Assembly: GCA_903862155.1 (NCBI GenBank)
Contig: CAIOXF010000225.1
Location: forward strand, 1-5,169
Reading direction: 5' to 3'
DNA: 5,169 nt
Source: an uncultured cyanobacterium
Lineage (GTDB): Bacteria; Cyanobacteriota; Cyanobacteriia; PCC-6307; Cyanobiaceae
Part shown: positions 1 to 5,169 of the stretch, piece by piece
Layout: the number at the start of each line of letters is the position of its first letter
Numbering within the stretch: position 1 is the stretch's first letter
The notes under the pieces: model-generated
The model's database searches: none
Told to the model about the DNA's origin: nothing
Seen by the model: the letters and a program-made list of their open reading frames with translations, nothing else
Program-made: the position numbers and the translations under genes

Positions 1-1457
1 CCCATGCCGTCGTCGAGCAGGAGCGGCACCACGGTGTGCTCGCCGATCTCCACGCCAGGACCGAGGGTGGGGGCCAGAGGGACTCCACTGCCGCTGCTGG
101 CGCCACGGCCACGGCCACGGCCACCACGACGACGGCCGCTGCCGCTGTCCCCGCCAACAGGGCTGAGCACCTCAGCGCGGGCCGACGCGGCCGAGCGCAC
201 CACACCAGTGATGGTGGCCAGGGGCTGGAGCGTGTCCTTGCCGGGCAGCACGGCCACGTGGCCCAGGCCGCCGCAGCTCGGGCAAGCCCGGCCGAACAGT
301 TCGTAGATGTTCTGGCCCTGGCGCTTGCGGGTGAGCTCCACCAGACCCAGTTCAGTGATCTGGGCGATCTGGGGCCGGGCAGCGTCGTCGCGGACGGCCT
401 GGGTGAAGTGCTCCAGCAACTGGAGCTGGTCGCGGCGGGAATCCATGTCGATGAAATCGACAATCACCACCCCGCCGATGTTGCGCAGCTTCAGCTGGCG
501 GGCGATTTCGGTGGCCGCTTCGCAGTTGGTCCACAGCACCGTCTCGCGCGCATTCGCCGAGCGGGTGAACGAGCCCGAGTTCACGTCGATGACGGTGAGG
601 GCCTCGGTGGGCTCAATGATGATGTAGCCACCAGAAGGCAGATCCACCCGGGGCTTGAGCGCGTCGCGGATCGCGGCGTTCACCTTGAAGTGCTCAAGGA
701 TGTCGGCCGGCTCACCGTGAGCCTCCACCGACACATTGGCGTGATCCACGCCCAGGAAGGCATTGGCCCGGGCCACGGCTTCAGCGGTGTCGAGCACCAC
801 CCGCACCACATCGGGCGTATAGAGATCGCGCAGCACCCGGTGCACGAAGTCTTCGTCGCGGTTGAGCAGCACCGGGGGACTGGCACTCTCCGCGGCCTGC
901 TGGATCGCTTCCCATTGGCGCAACTGCGCTTCGAGGTCGTCGATGAGCTGCTCTTCGCTCACCCCTTCGGCTTCGGTGCGAATCAGCAGCCCGGCGCCGG
1001 GGGGCTTGATCAGCACCCCGAGGGCCCGCAGGCGGTTGCGCTCGTTTTCGCCGTTGATGCGGCGCGAGATGTTCACGCCCTGGCCGTGGGGCTGCAGCAC
1101 CAGAAAGCGACCGGGCAGGGCCAGGTTTCCGGTGAGGCGGGGGCCCTTGGTGCCGGTGGGCTCCTTCATCACCTGCACCAGCACCTTCTGCTTGGGCTCA
1201 AGCAGTTCGGTGATGCCGGCGGCGCCTTTCTTCAGGCGGAGGGGCCCCAGGTCGGTGACGTGGATGAAGCCGTTCTTCTCGCTTTCGCCGATGTTGACGA
1301 AGGCGGCATCAATCCCCGGCAGCACGTTTTCCACGGTGCCGAGATAAACGTCGCCGATCTGATAGCGACCCTGGGCAACAACCAGTTCATCGACGCGGTC
1401 GTCGTGGAGCACTGCGGCGATCCGCAGCTGCTCGGCGATGACGATCTGCTGGGGCAT
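1..1457 (-). CDS. rne: Ribonuclease E (Rne/Rng family), C-terminus cut by window edge
   Basis: Endoribonuclease that cuts single-stranded AU-rich RNA in mRNA decay and in rRNA/tRNA processing, in the cytoplasm. The protein starts MPQQIVIAEQLRIAAVL at the ATG at 1457. An S1 RNA-binding domain spans about residues 35-117 (GDVYLGTVENVLPGIDAAFVNIG). R160-T161 sit where the E. coli 5'-phosphate sensor Arg-Thr lies. The catalytic metal-binding aspartates are D291 (in IDVNSG) and D334 (in VDFIDM), 43 residues apart as in E. coli. The zinc-link cysteines are C392 and C395 (CPSCGG), again with E. coli spacing to D291. After the core comes a basic RRRGGRGRGR stretch at 442-451. Only 485 residues lie in the window and no stop is reached. 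Cyanobacterial RNase E is typically well over 600 residues, so the tail, including the arginine-rich PNPase-binding peptide known in this group, would lie outside. The catalytic core looks intact. RNase E rather than RNase G is chosen because of the cyanobacterial context and the basic tail. Confidence 0.96.
   Translation of the reverse strand, partial: MPQQIVIAEQLRIAAVLHDDRVDELVVAQGRYQIGDVYLGTVENVLPGIDAAFVNIGESEKNGFIHVTDLGPLRLKKGAAGITELLEPKQKVLVQVMKEPTGTKGPRLTGNLALPGRFLVLQPHGQGVNISRRINGENERNRLRALGVLIKPPGAGLLIRTEAEGVSEEQLIDDLEAQLRQWEAIQQAAESASPPVLLNRDEDFVHRVLRDLYTPDVVRVVLDTAEAVARANAFLGVDHANVSVEAHGEPADILEHFKVNAAIRDALKPRVDLPSGGYIIIEPTEALTVIDVNSGSFTRSANARETVLWTNCEAATEIARQLKLRNIGGVVIVDFIDMDSRRDQLQLLEHFTQAVRDDAARPQIAQITELGLVELTRKRQGQNIYELFGRACPSCGGLGHVAVLPGKDTLQPLATITGVVRSAASARAEVLSPVGGDSGSGRRRGGRGRGRGASSGSGVPLAPTLGPGVEIGEHTVVPLLLDDGM
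103..120. repeat. Three tandem CCACGG hexamers inside rne
   Basis: Three perfect copies of CCACGG run in tandem, followed by a partial fourth (CCAC). On the coding (minus) strand they encode alternating Arg and Gly, forming part of the RRRGGRGRGR box of RNase E (residues 442-451). The six-base unit keeps the reading frame, so copy number could vary by slippage without breaking the gene. Confidence 0.6.
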
Positions 1458-1468
1458 GGAGGATGGTG

Positions 1469-1489
1469 GGGTCCGCGGGACCCGTCCTT
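1469..1489 (-). promoter_or_regulatory. Displaced Shine-Dalgarno plus hairpin before the rne start codon
   Basis: On the minus strand an AAGGA motif (1489-1485) is followed after one base by GGGTCCCGCGGACCC (1483-1469). That sequence forms a perfect six-pair GC-rich stem with a CGC loop. Eleven pyrimidine-rich bases with no SD of their own then lead to the ATG at 1457. AAGGA is 27 bases from the ATG in linear sequence, but only 12 if the hairpin is stacked out. The start itself is secure because the N-terminal peptide matches the family and I see no alternative start codon in frame nearby. Function as a ribosome binding site is inferred. Confidence 0.45.
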
Positions 1490-1571
1490 GGGTTGAAGCG
1501 TCAGCAGGGATCCGAGGATCAGCTGCGAGCGTTAGGAAATGACTGACCGCGCATCGCGTGCTGCGGTGCGG

Positions 1572-1621
1572 CCTGGAAAGAACAATTTCTTGAAAGCTTT
1601 TTCTGGAAAGCTTCTTGAAAT
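1572..1621. repeat. A/T-rich block of short TTTCNNGAAA-type repeats in the rne leader
   Basis: In a GC-rich window this block stands out. Two 14-base units, TTTCTTGAAAGCTT (1586-1599) and TTTCTGGAAAGCTT (1600-1613), lie head to tail and differ by one base. Shorter copies flank them: CCTGGAAAG at 1572-1580 and TTCTTGAAAT at 1612-1621. Each core is a dyad, TTTC-NN-GAAA. The two AAGCTT palindromes (1594-1599 and 1608-1613) could pair as a six-base stem. In the minus-strand RNA the block is rich in U and A, a possible RNase E target; it could equally be protein-binding DNA. The repeats are plain to see, their role is unknown. Confidence 0.6.
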
Positions 1622-1660
1622 CGGTTTCTCAGAACCGAGGGCCGGATTCACGAAGCCGGC
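1621..1660 (-). terminator. Tandem weak hairpins after the radical SAM gene
   Basis: Reading on the minus strand, GCCGG at 1660-1656 pairs with CCGGC at 1645-1641. Then TCGGTT at 1638-1633 pairs with AACCGA at 1626-1621 across a six-base loop and is followed by TTTC. The first hairpin begins 44 bases past the stop codon. Stems of five to six pairs and a run of only three T residues make this a poor intrinsic terminator. It may attenuate read-through into rne, or just be structure in the rne leader. Confidence 0.25.
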
Positions 1661-1703
1661 AGGCAAGCAATCGGCCTGGAGGGCTAGATGGCCGGATCAG
1701 CAC

Positions 1704-4397
1704 TTAGGCCAGATCGGGCTCTTGTTTGCCTTGGCTGGACGCTAGCACGGGCTTCAGGGTGAGCCGCTCGCGGCGCTGCACGATGAGCTGAAGGCCCAGG
1801 CCGAGACGTTCGCCCAACCAATGGCGCAGCTGATCGGGCTTAAGGCTCCGGCCAGCCGGATCAATCGCGGCATCCAAATTGAGATGGGCCAGGGCTCCCT
1901 CCACCCGCGCCAGCTCCAGGCAACGCAGGGCGGGCCGGCAGTCCCGCTCCCGTGGCCGGCCTTTCTTATCCGTGTCGTGCCAGAGCAACTGATCCACCGC
2001 GAGCACGGCGGCCACCGCTTGCTGCCACTGCTGCTCGGAGGGGCAGAGGGCTGGATCCTCAGGCTGCAGCGCCAGGCTCCAGTGGGCCCCATCGAGCTCC
2101 TGCGACAGGCTCGGGCCGAACACCGGCACCACAGCCGCCTCCAGCAACTGGAAGCCAGGCGGCAGCTGGGGCTGCAGGCGCTCGATCACCACCGCCGGAT
2201 CCACCGGCTCCAGGAACTCCAGATCCATCCATTCGCCGCCGCCCTCCACGCCGAGAGGCAAAGGCAGGGCCAACTGCAGCCGCGGTAGTGGGTGGAAGCC
2301 ACCGGTGAAACTCACCGGCAAACCGCTGCGGCGCATCGCCCGCTCCAGCATCCGCAGGGTGTCGAGGTGGCTGATCAGCGCCAGGGAGCCGGTTTTGCTG
2401 AAGCGGAACCGGAGCCGGCACACCCGTTCACTGCCGGGGGCGCGCTGGGGGAGGGCGGGGGGAATCGGCGGGGGAGGAATCACCACGTTGTGGCCCAGAT
2501 CCGGCCCGCACACCCCGCAGCTGCTGCAGCCCTCAAAGGAGCAGTCGGGCACCACCGCAGCGGCCAGGGCGCGCTTGAGATCTTCGGCGAGCCAGCCCTT
2601 GTCGAGGCCCGAATCGATGTGATCCCAGGGGAGGGGCTGGCGGCAGAAGGCATCGAGGTCGGCGTGGTTCATCGCCTCCACCGCACTCCATTCCCCCAGC
2701 TCCAGCTGGCGGTAGCGCCCCCCCAGCCCAGCCGCCTCAATGGCACTGGTCCAGGCGGTGTAGGTGCGCTCCGCCGACTCAAACCAGGCATCGAGGCCAG
2801 CCCCTTCACGCCAGGCCGCCTCCAGCACCGGGGCCAGGCGCCGGTCGGCGCGGCCCACGAAATCCTCCACGGCCGAGAGGCGCACATCGGTGAAGTTCAC
2901 CTTGATGCCGCGCAGCTGGCGCAGGGTTCCGCGCAGCAAGTTCTGGCGCCGCACAAATTCCGCCGTGCTCACGCTGTGCCACTGGAACGGCGTGTGGGGC
3001 TTGGGGGTGAAGTTGCTGATCGTGAGGTTCAGCTCCAACCGCCCCAGATCGCGGCACTGCTGCTGCAGCGAGCGGCAGGTGTCGGCGATGCCGAGCACAT
3101 CGGCGTCGGTTTCCCCCGGCAGGCCGATCATGAAATAGAGCTTCACCTTGCGGTAGCCGTTCTCCATGGCCGTGCGGATGCCGGCCAGCAGCTCGGCATC
3201 GGTGAGCCCCTTGTTCACGATGTCGCGCAGGCGCTGGGTGCCGGCCTCAGGCGCAAAGGTGAGACCTGCCTTGCGGGTGCCCCCCAGGATGTGGGCGATG
3301 TTGCCGTCGAAGCGGTCCACCCGCTGGCTGGGCAGGGTGAGGCTCACGTTCTTGTCGGCGAGGCGGTTGCGCAGCTCCACCCCCACCGCCGGCAGGGCCA
3401 GGTAGTCGGAACAGCTCAGCGAGAGCAGCGAGAAATCGGAGTAGCCCGTGCGCTCCATGCCAGTTTCGATGGCCTCGATCACCGCTTCGGGCTCCACATC
3501 GCGGGCGGGGCGGGTGAGCATCCCCGGCTGGCAGAAGCGGCAGCCGCGGGTGCAGCCCCGCCGGATCTCCACGGTGAGGCGGTCGTGCACGGTTTCCACG
3601 TGCGGCACCAGCCCCATGGCGTGGTGGGGCATGGGTGTGGCCGTGCGGCGCTGGATGCGCCGGGGCAGACCAGGCTCCAGTGGCTCGATGCTCACCCCAT
3701 CGGCTCCCGGGCCGTAGAGGCAGGGCACGTACACGCCCGGCACCTGGGCCAGATCGCGCAAGAGCTCTCGGCGGGTGAGTCCGGCGGCGCGGGCTTCGGC
3801 CACCACCAGGCCGATCTCCGGCAGCAGCTCCTCGCCATCGCCCAGGGCGATGAAATCGAAGAAGGCCGCAAAGGGCTCCGGGTTGCTGGTGGCGGTGGGA
3901 CCGCCGGCAAAAATCAGCGGCGGCGCATCGGGATGGCTGAGCGGCAGGTCGCCGCGATCGGCAGCGCGGATCGGGATGCCCGCCAGATCCAGCATCTCGA
4001 GGATGTTGGTTCCGCCCAGCTCGTAGCTGAGCGAGAAACCGAGGATGTCGAAGGCATGCAGCGGCCGGCGGCTCTCCACCGCAAACAGGGGCGCACCGCG
4101 TTCCCGCAGCCGCGCCGCCAGATCGGGCGCCGGCAGATAGGAGCGATCACACAACTGCCCGGGAACGGCGTTGAGGATCGAATAAAGAATGATGTGGCCT
4201 GTGTTGCTGGAGCCCACCTCGTACACCTCGGGGTAGGTGAGGGCCCAGCGCACGCCTGCCTCGCCCCAAGCGCGATCCCAGTCACGCTCCTCCACCCCCA
4301 GCTCGTTGCCCAAATAGCGGGCCGGCTTGCTGATCTGCAGATCAATCAGCGCGTCGAAGTCGACTGGCGCGGCCTGGGAAAAGGGGGCAACGGTCAC
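1704..4397 (-). CDS. Fused radical SAM protein, TIGR03960-type with C-terminal DUF2344 (TIGR03936) domain
   Basis: Uncharacterised radical SAM enzyme of 897 residues from the chosen start. KPARYLGNE (24-32) and LTYPEVYEVG (53-62) mark the N-terminal B12-binding-like domain typical of TIGR03960; I see no DxHxxG cobalamin-ligand motif there. GDGEE lies at 186-190. The radical SAM core follows with C282-X3-C286-X2-C289 (RGCTRGCRFC), which binds the 4Fe-4S cluster that cleaves S-adenosylmethionine. A second cysteine group, C619, C624, C627 and C630, precedes a proline-rich linker (638-656). DUF2344 then runs from about 659 (RFRFSKTGSLALISHLDTLR) nearly to the end. In Firmicutes the two parts are usually separate adjacent genes beside RNase G, L21 and L27. 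The GTG at 4397 is preferred: the extra 25 residues from the ATG at 4472 look unlike the family (basic, Cys-rich) and would leave under 40 bp to dapL. Neither start has a clear SD. The reaction and substrate are unknown; an RNA or ribosome target is only inferred from context. Confidence 0.92.
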   Translation of the reverse strand: MTVAPFSQAAPVDFDALIDLQISKPARYLGNELGVEERDWDRAWGEAGVRWALTYPEVYEVGSSNTGHIILYSILNAVPGQLCDRSYLPAPDLAARLRERGAPLFAVESRRPLHAFDILGFSLSYELGGTNILEMLDLAGIPIRAADRGDLPLSHPDAPPLIFAGGPTATSNPEPFAAFFDFIALGDGEELLPEIGLVVAEARAAGLTRRELLRDLAQVPGVYVPCLYGPGADGVSIEPLEPGLPRRIQRRTATPMPHHAMGLVPHVETVHDRLTVEIRRGCTRGCRFCQPGMLTRPARDVEPEAVIEAIETGMERTGYSDFSLLSLSCSDYLALPAVGVELRNRLADKNVSLTLPSQRVDRFDGNIAHILGGTRKAGLTFAPEAGTQRLRDIVNKGLTDAELLAGIRTAMENGYRKVKLYFMIGLPGETDADVLGIADTCRSLQQQCRDLGRLELNLTISNFTPKPHTPFQWHSVSTAEFVRRQNLLRGTLRQLRGIKVNFTDVRLSAVEDFVGRADRRLAPVLEAAWREGAGLDAWFESAERTYTAWTSAIEAAGLGGRYRQLELGEWSAVEAMNHADLDAFCRQPLPWDHIDSGLDKGWLAEDLKRALAAAVVPDCSFEGCSSCGVCGPDLGHNVVIPPPPIPPALPQRAPGSERVCRLRFRFSKTGSLALISHLDTLRMLERAMRRSGLPVSFTGGFHPLPRLQLALPLPLGVEGGGEWMDLEFLEPVDPAVVIERLQPQLPPGFQLLEAAVVPVFGPSLSQELDGAHWSLALQPEDPALCPSEQQWQQAVAAVLAVDQLLWHDTDKKGRPRERDCRPALRCLELARVEGALAHLNLDAAIDPAGRSLKPDQLRHWLGERLGLGLQLIVQRRERLTLKPVLASSQGKQEPDLA

Positions 4398-4417
4398 GGC
4401 GGCGGCACAGCGCTGAG

Positions 4418-4434
4418 TTGATGGTATGCAGCAA
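4418..4434. promoter_or_regulatory. Imperfect dyad overlapping a -10-like element, possible operator
   Basis: TTGATGGTATGCAGCAA is a 17-base dyad of the form TTGnTG-N5-CAnCAA, with five of eight base pairs symmetric about position 4426. It covers the TACCAT hexamer proposed for the radical SAM gene. The symmetry and place would suit a dimeric regulator, but a dyad this short can arise by chance and no known operator was recognised. Confidence 0.2.
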
Positions 4435-4488
4435 CGCCGAGCAAGGGGCCTGGCCACCCCGCCATAGGACAATCCCGCCAGTTTCCCG

Positions 4489-4503
4489 GGGCCCGCGCGG
4501 CCC
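4489..4503 (+). other. GC hairpin just upstream of the dapL start
   Basis: GGGCC (4489-4493) and GGCCC (4499-4503) can form a five-pair stem with a CGCGC loop, ending seven bases before the ATG at 4511. It occupies the place where a ribosome binding site would be. In such GC-rich DNA a stem of this size may be accidental. Confidence 0.25.
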
Positions 4504-4510
4504 GCATGTG

Positions 4511-5169
4511 ATGGCCCAGGTCAACGGCAACTACCTCAAGCTCAAGGCCGGCTATCTATTCCCTGAGATCGCCCGGCGGGTGAAGGCCTTCAGCGAAGCC
4601 AACCCGGAGGCCCCGATCATCCGCCTGGGCATCGGCGACGTGACCGAACCCCTGCCCGAGGCCTGCCGCAACGCCATGAAGGCGGCCATCGATGAGATGG
4701 GCACCCGCGAGGGCTTCCACGGCTACGGCCCTGAGCAGGGCTACCTGTGGCTGCGCGAAAAGATCGCCGCCACCGATTTCCAGGCCCGCGGCTGCCAGAT
4801 CAGCGCCGAGGAGATCTTTGTCTCCGACGGCTCGAAGTGCGACAGCGCCAACATCCTCGACATCCTGGGCGAGGGGAACCGCATCGCCGTCACCGACCCG
4901 GTGTACCCGGTGTATGTGGACAGCAACGTGATGGCGGGCCGCACCGGCGATGCCGATGACGCCGGCCAGTACGGCGGGCTCACCTACCTACCGATCAGCG
5001 CAGAGAACGGCTTCACCGCCCAGATCCCCAGCGCGAAGGTGGATCTGATCTATCTCTGCTTCCCCAACAACCCCACCGGTGCGGTGGCCACCAAGGAGCA
5101 GCTCAAGGCCTGGGTGGATTACGCCCGCGCCAACGATGCCCTGATCCTGTTCGACGCCGCCTACGAGGC
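4511..5169 (+). CDS. dapL: LL-diaminopimelate aminotransferase (DapL), N-terminal part, cut by window edge
   Basis: PLP enzyme that transfers an amino group from glutamate to tetrahydrodipicolinate, giving LL-diaminopimelate in one step for lysine and peptidoglycan synthesis; cytoplasmic homodimer. The reading frame begins MAQVNGNYLKLKAGYLFPE. Class I/II aminotransferase motifs of the DapL family follow in order: LGIGDVTEPLP (39-49), GFHGYGPEQGY (68-78), FVSDGSKCD (103-111, PLP phosphate loop), DPVYPVYVD (129-137), FPNNPTG (184-190, with N187) and FDAAYE (214-219, with D215 and Y218). The N-to-D and N-to-Y spacings of 28 and 31 match what I recall for plant DapL. About 219 of some 410 residues are present; the PLP lysine lies beyond the window. 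The ATG at 4511 gives the usual family N-terminus. The in-frame GTG at 4508 would add one residue, and the ATG at 4506 is out of frame. DapL is preferred over other aminotransferases because of the SDGSKCD and HGYGPEQGY motifs. Confidence 0.95.
   Translation, partial: MAQVNGNYLKLKAGYLFPEIARRVKAFSEANPEAPIIRLGIGDVTEPLPEACRNAMKAAIDEMGTREGFHGYGPEQGYLWLREKIAATDFQARGCQISAEEIFVSDGSKCDSANILDILGEGNRIAVTDPVYPVYVDSNVMAGRTGDADDAGQYGGLTYLPISAENGFTAQIPSAKVDLIYLCFPNNPTGAVATKEQLKAWVDYARANDALILFDAAYE

Larger units (their letters stand above)
1458..1703 (-). promoter_or_regulatory. Intergenic leader region of rne
   Basis: This is 246 bp without a credible gene, between the stop of the radical SAM gene and the start of rne, both on the minus strand. 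It holds two small hairpins (1641-1660 and 1621-1638), an A/T-rich block with TTTCNNGAAA repeats (about 1572-1621), and a GC hairpin just before the rne start codon. No convincing -35/-10 pair for rne was found, so rne could be read through from the upstream gene or use a promoter not visible to consensus reading. Long rne leaders are known in cyanobacteria, and RNase E autoregulates through its own 5' UTR in E. coli. A similar role here is inference. The plus-strand reading frame at 1539-1745 has no recognisable domain and overlaps the end of the radical SAM gene. Confidence 0.5.
4398..4510. promoter_or_regulatory. Divergent intergenic region between the radical SAM gene and dapL
   Basis: This is 113 bp between two divergent starts and should carry promoters for both. 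On the minus strand a TACCAT -10-like hexamer lies at 4426-4421, about 23 bases before the GTG at 4397, with no matching -35 at 17 bases. On the plus strand no good -10/-35 pair was found. An imperfect dyad and a GC hairpin lie inside and are listed separately. Neither gene shows a purine-rich ribosome binding site. Confidence 0.35.

Noticed and set aside
36..1496. Long plus-strand open frame (486 codons) opposite rne
   Set aside because: It mirrors the rne coding strand in a GC-rich gene, its protein is His/Gln/Ala-rich with no recognisable domain, and rne on the other strand has all its catalytic motifs.
1539..1745. Small plus-strand frame of 68 codons in the rne leader
   Set aside because: No recognisable domain and no SD before its ATG; it overlaps the 3' end of the radical SAM gene and spans the repeat and hairpin region.
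4180..4250. Possible frameshift or domain loss in the N-terminal part of the radical SAM protein
   Set aside because: The frame is continuous with family landmarks on both sides (KPARYLGNE, PEVYEVG, GDGEE), so the gene appears intact.
2292..4421. Long plus-strand open frame (709 codons) opposite the radical SAM gene
   Set aside because: Antisense shadow caused by GC-ending codons. The composition is low-complexity-like with no motifs, while the minus-strand frame has the CX3CX2C motif and family landmarks.
4461..4473. GACAAT near 4468-4473 as a -10 for dapL
   Set aside because: Only four of six bases match, and there is no -35-like hexamer at a proper distance upstream.
1..5169. HIP1 octamer sites (GCGATCGC), CRISPR arrays, insertion sequence ends, tRNA genes
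   Set aside because: Reading both strands gave no HIP1 octamer (nearest GCGATCGG near 3955-3962), no spaced repeats, no terminal inverted repeats with a transposase, and no tRNA-like fold.

Overview
The window looks like chromosomal DNA from a picocyanobacterium of the Cyanobium/Synechococcus type. The evidence is the strong GC richness with GC-ending codons, an RNase E that starts in the form I recall as usual for that group (MPQQIVIAEQLRIAAVL), an LL-diaminopimelate aminotransferase (the cyanobacterial/plant lysine route), and a radical SAM protein whose two domains are fused in one chain. I found no copy of the HIP1 octamer GCGATCGC, which fits the picocyanobacterial clade better than HIP1-rich freshwater genera. 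The species cannot be read from the window.

There are three genes, two of them cut by the window edges. On the minus strand, 1-1457 holds the first 485 residues of RNase E (rne): the whole catalytic core and the start of a basic, Gly/Arg-rich tail. A 246-bp gap follows (1458-1703) that serves as the rne leader. It contains an A/T-rich block of TTTCNNGAAA-type repeats, two small hairpins, and an unusual start region where a GC hairpin lies between the Shine-Dalgarno-like AAGGA and the ATG. Next, 1704-4397 on the minus strand is a complete large radical SAM protein: a B12-binding-like N-terminal domain, a CX3CX2C radical SAM core, a four-cysteine cluster, a proline-rich linker and a C-terminal DUF2344 domain. 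A 113-bp divergent intergenic region (4398-4510) follows, and dapL starts on the plus strand at 4511, running off the right edge after 219 residues.

The radical SAM gene and rne point the same way and may be partly co-transcribed. Proteins of this radical SAM/DUF2344 type also occur beside RNase G and the L21/L27 ribosomal protein genes in Firmicutes, so the linkage to an RNase E/G enzyme looks ancient and hints at an RNA- or ribosome-related role. That role is not established. dapL works in lysine and peptidoglycan precursor synthesis and is probably only a divergent neighbour.

The most interesting points are the uncharacterised radical SAM fusion with its extra cysteine cluster, and the structured, repeat-bearing rne leader, a plausible place for RNase E autoregulation. 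I see no mobile element, CRISPR array, tRNA or rRNA.
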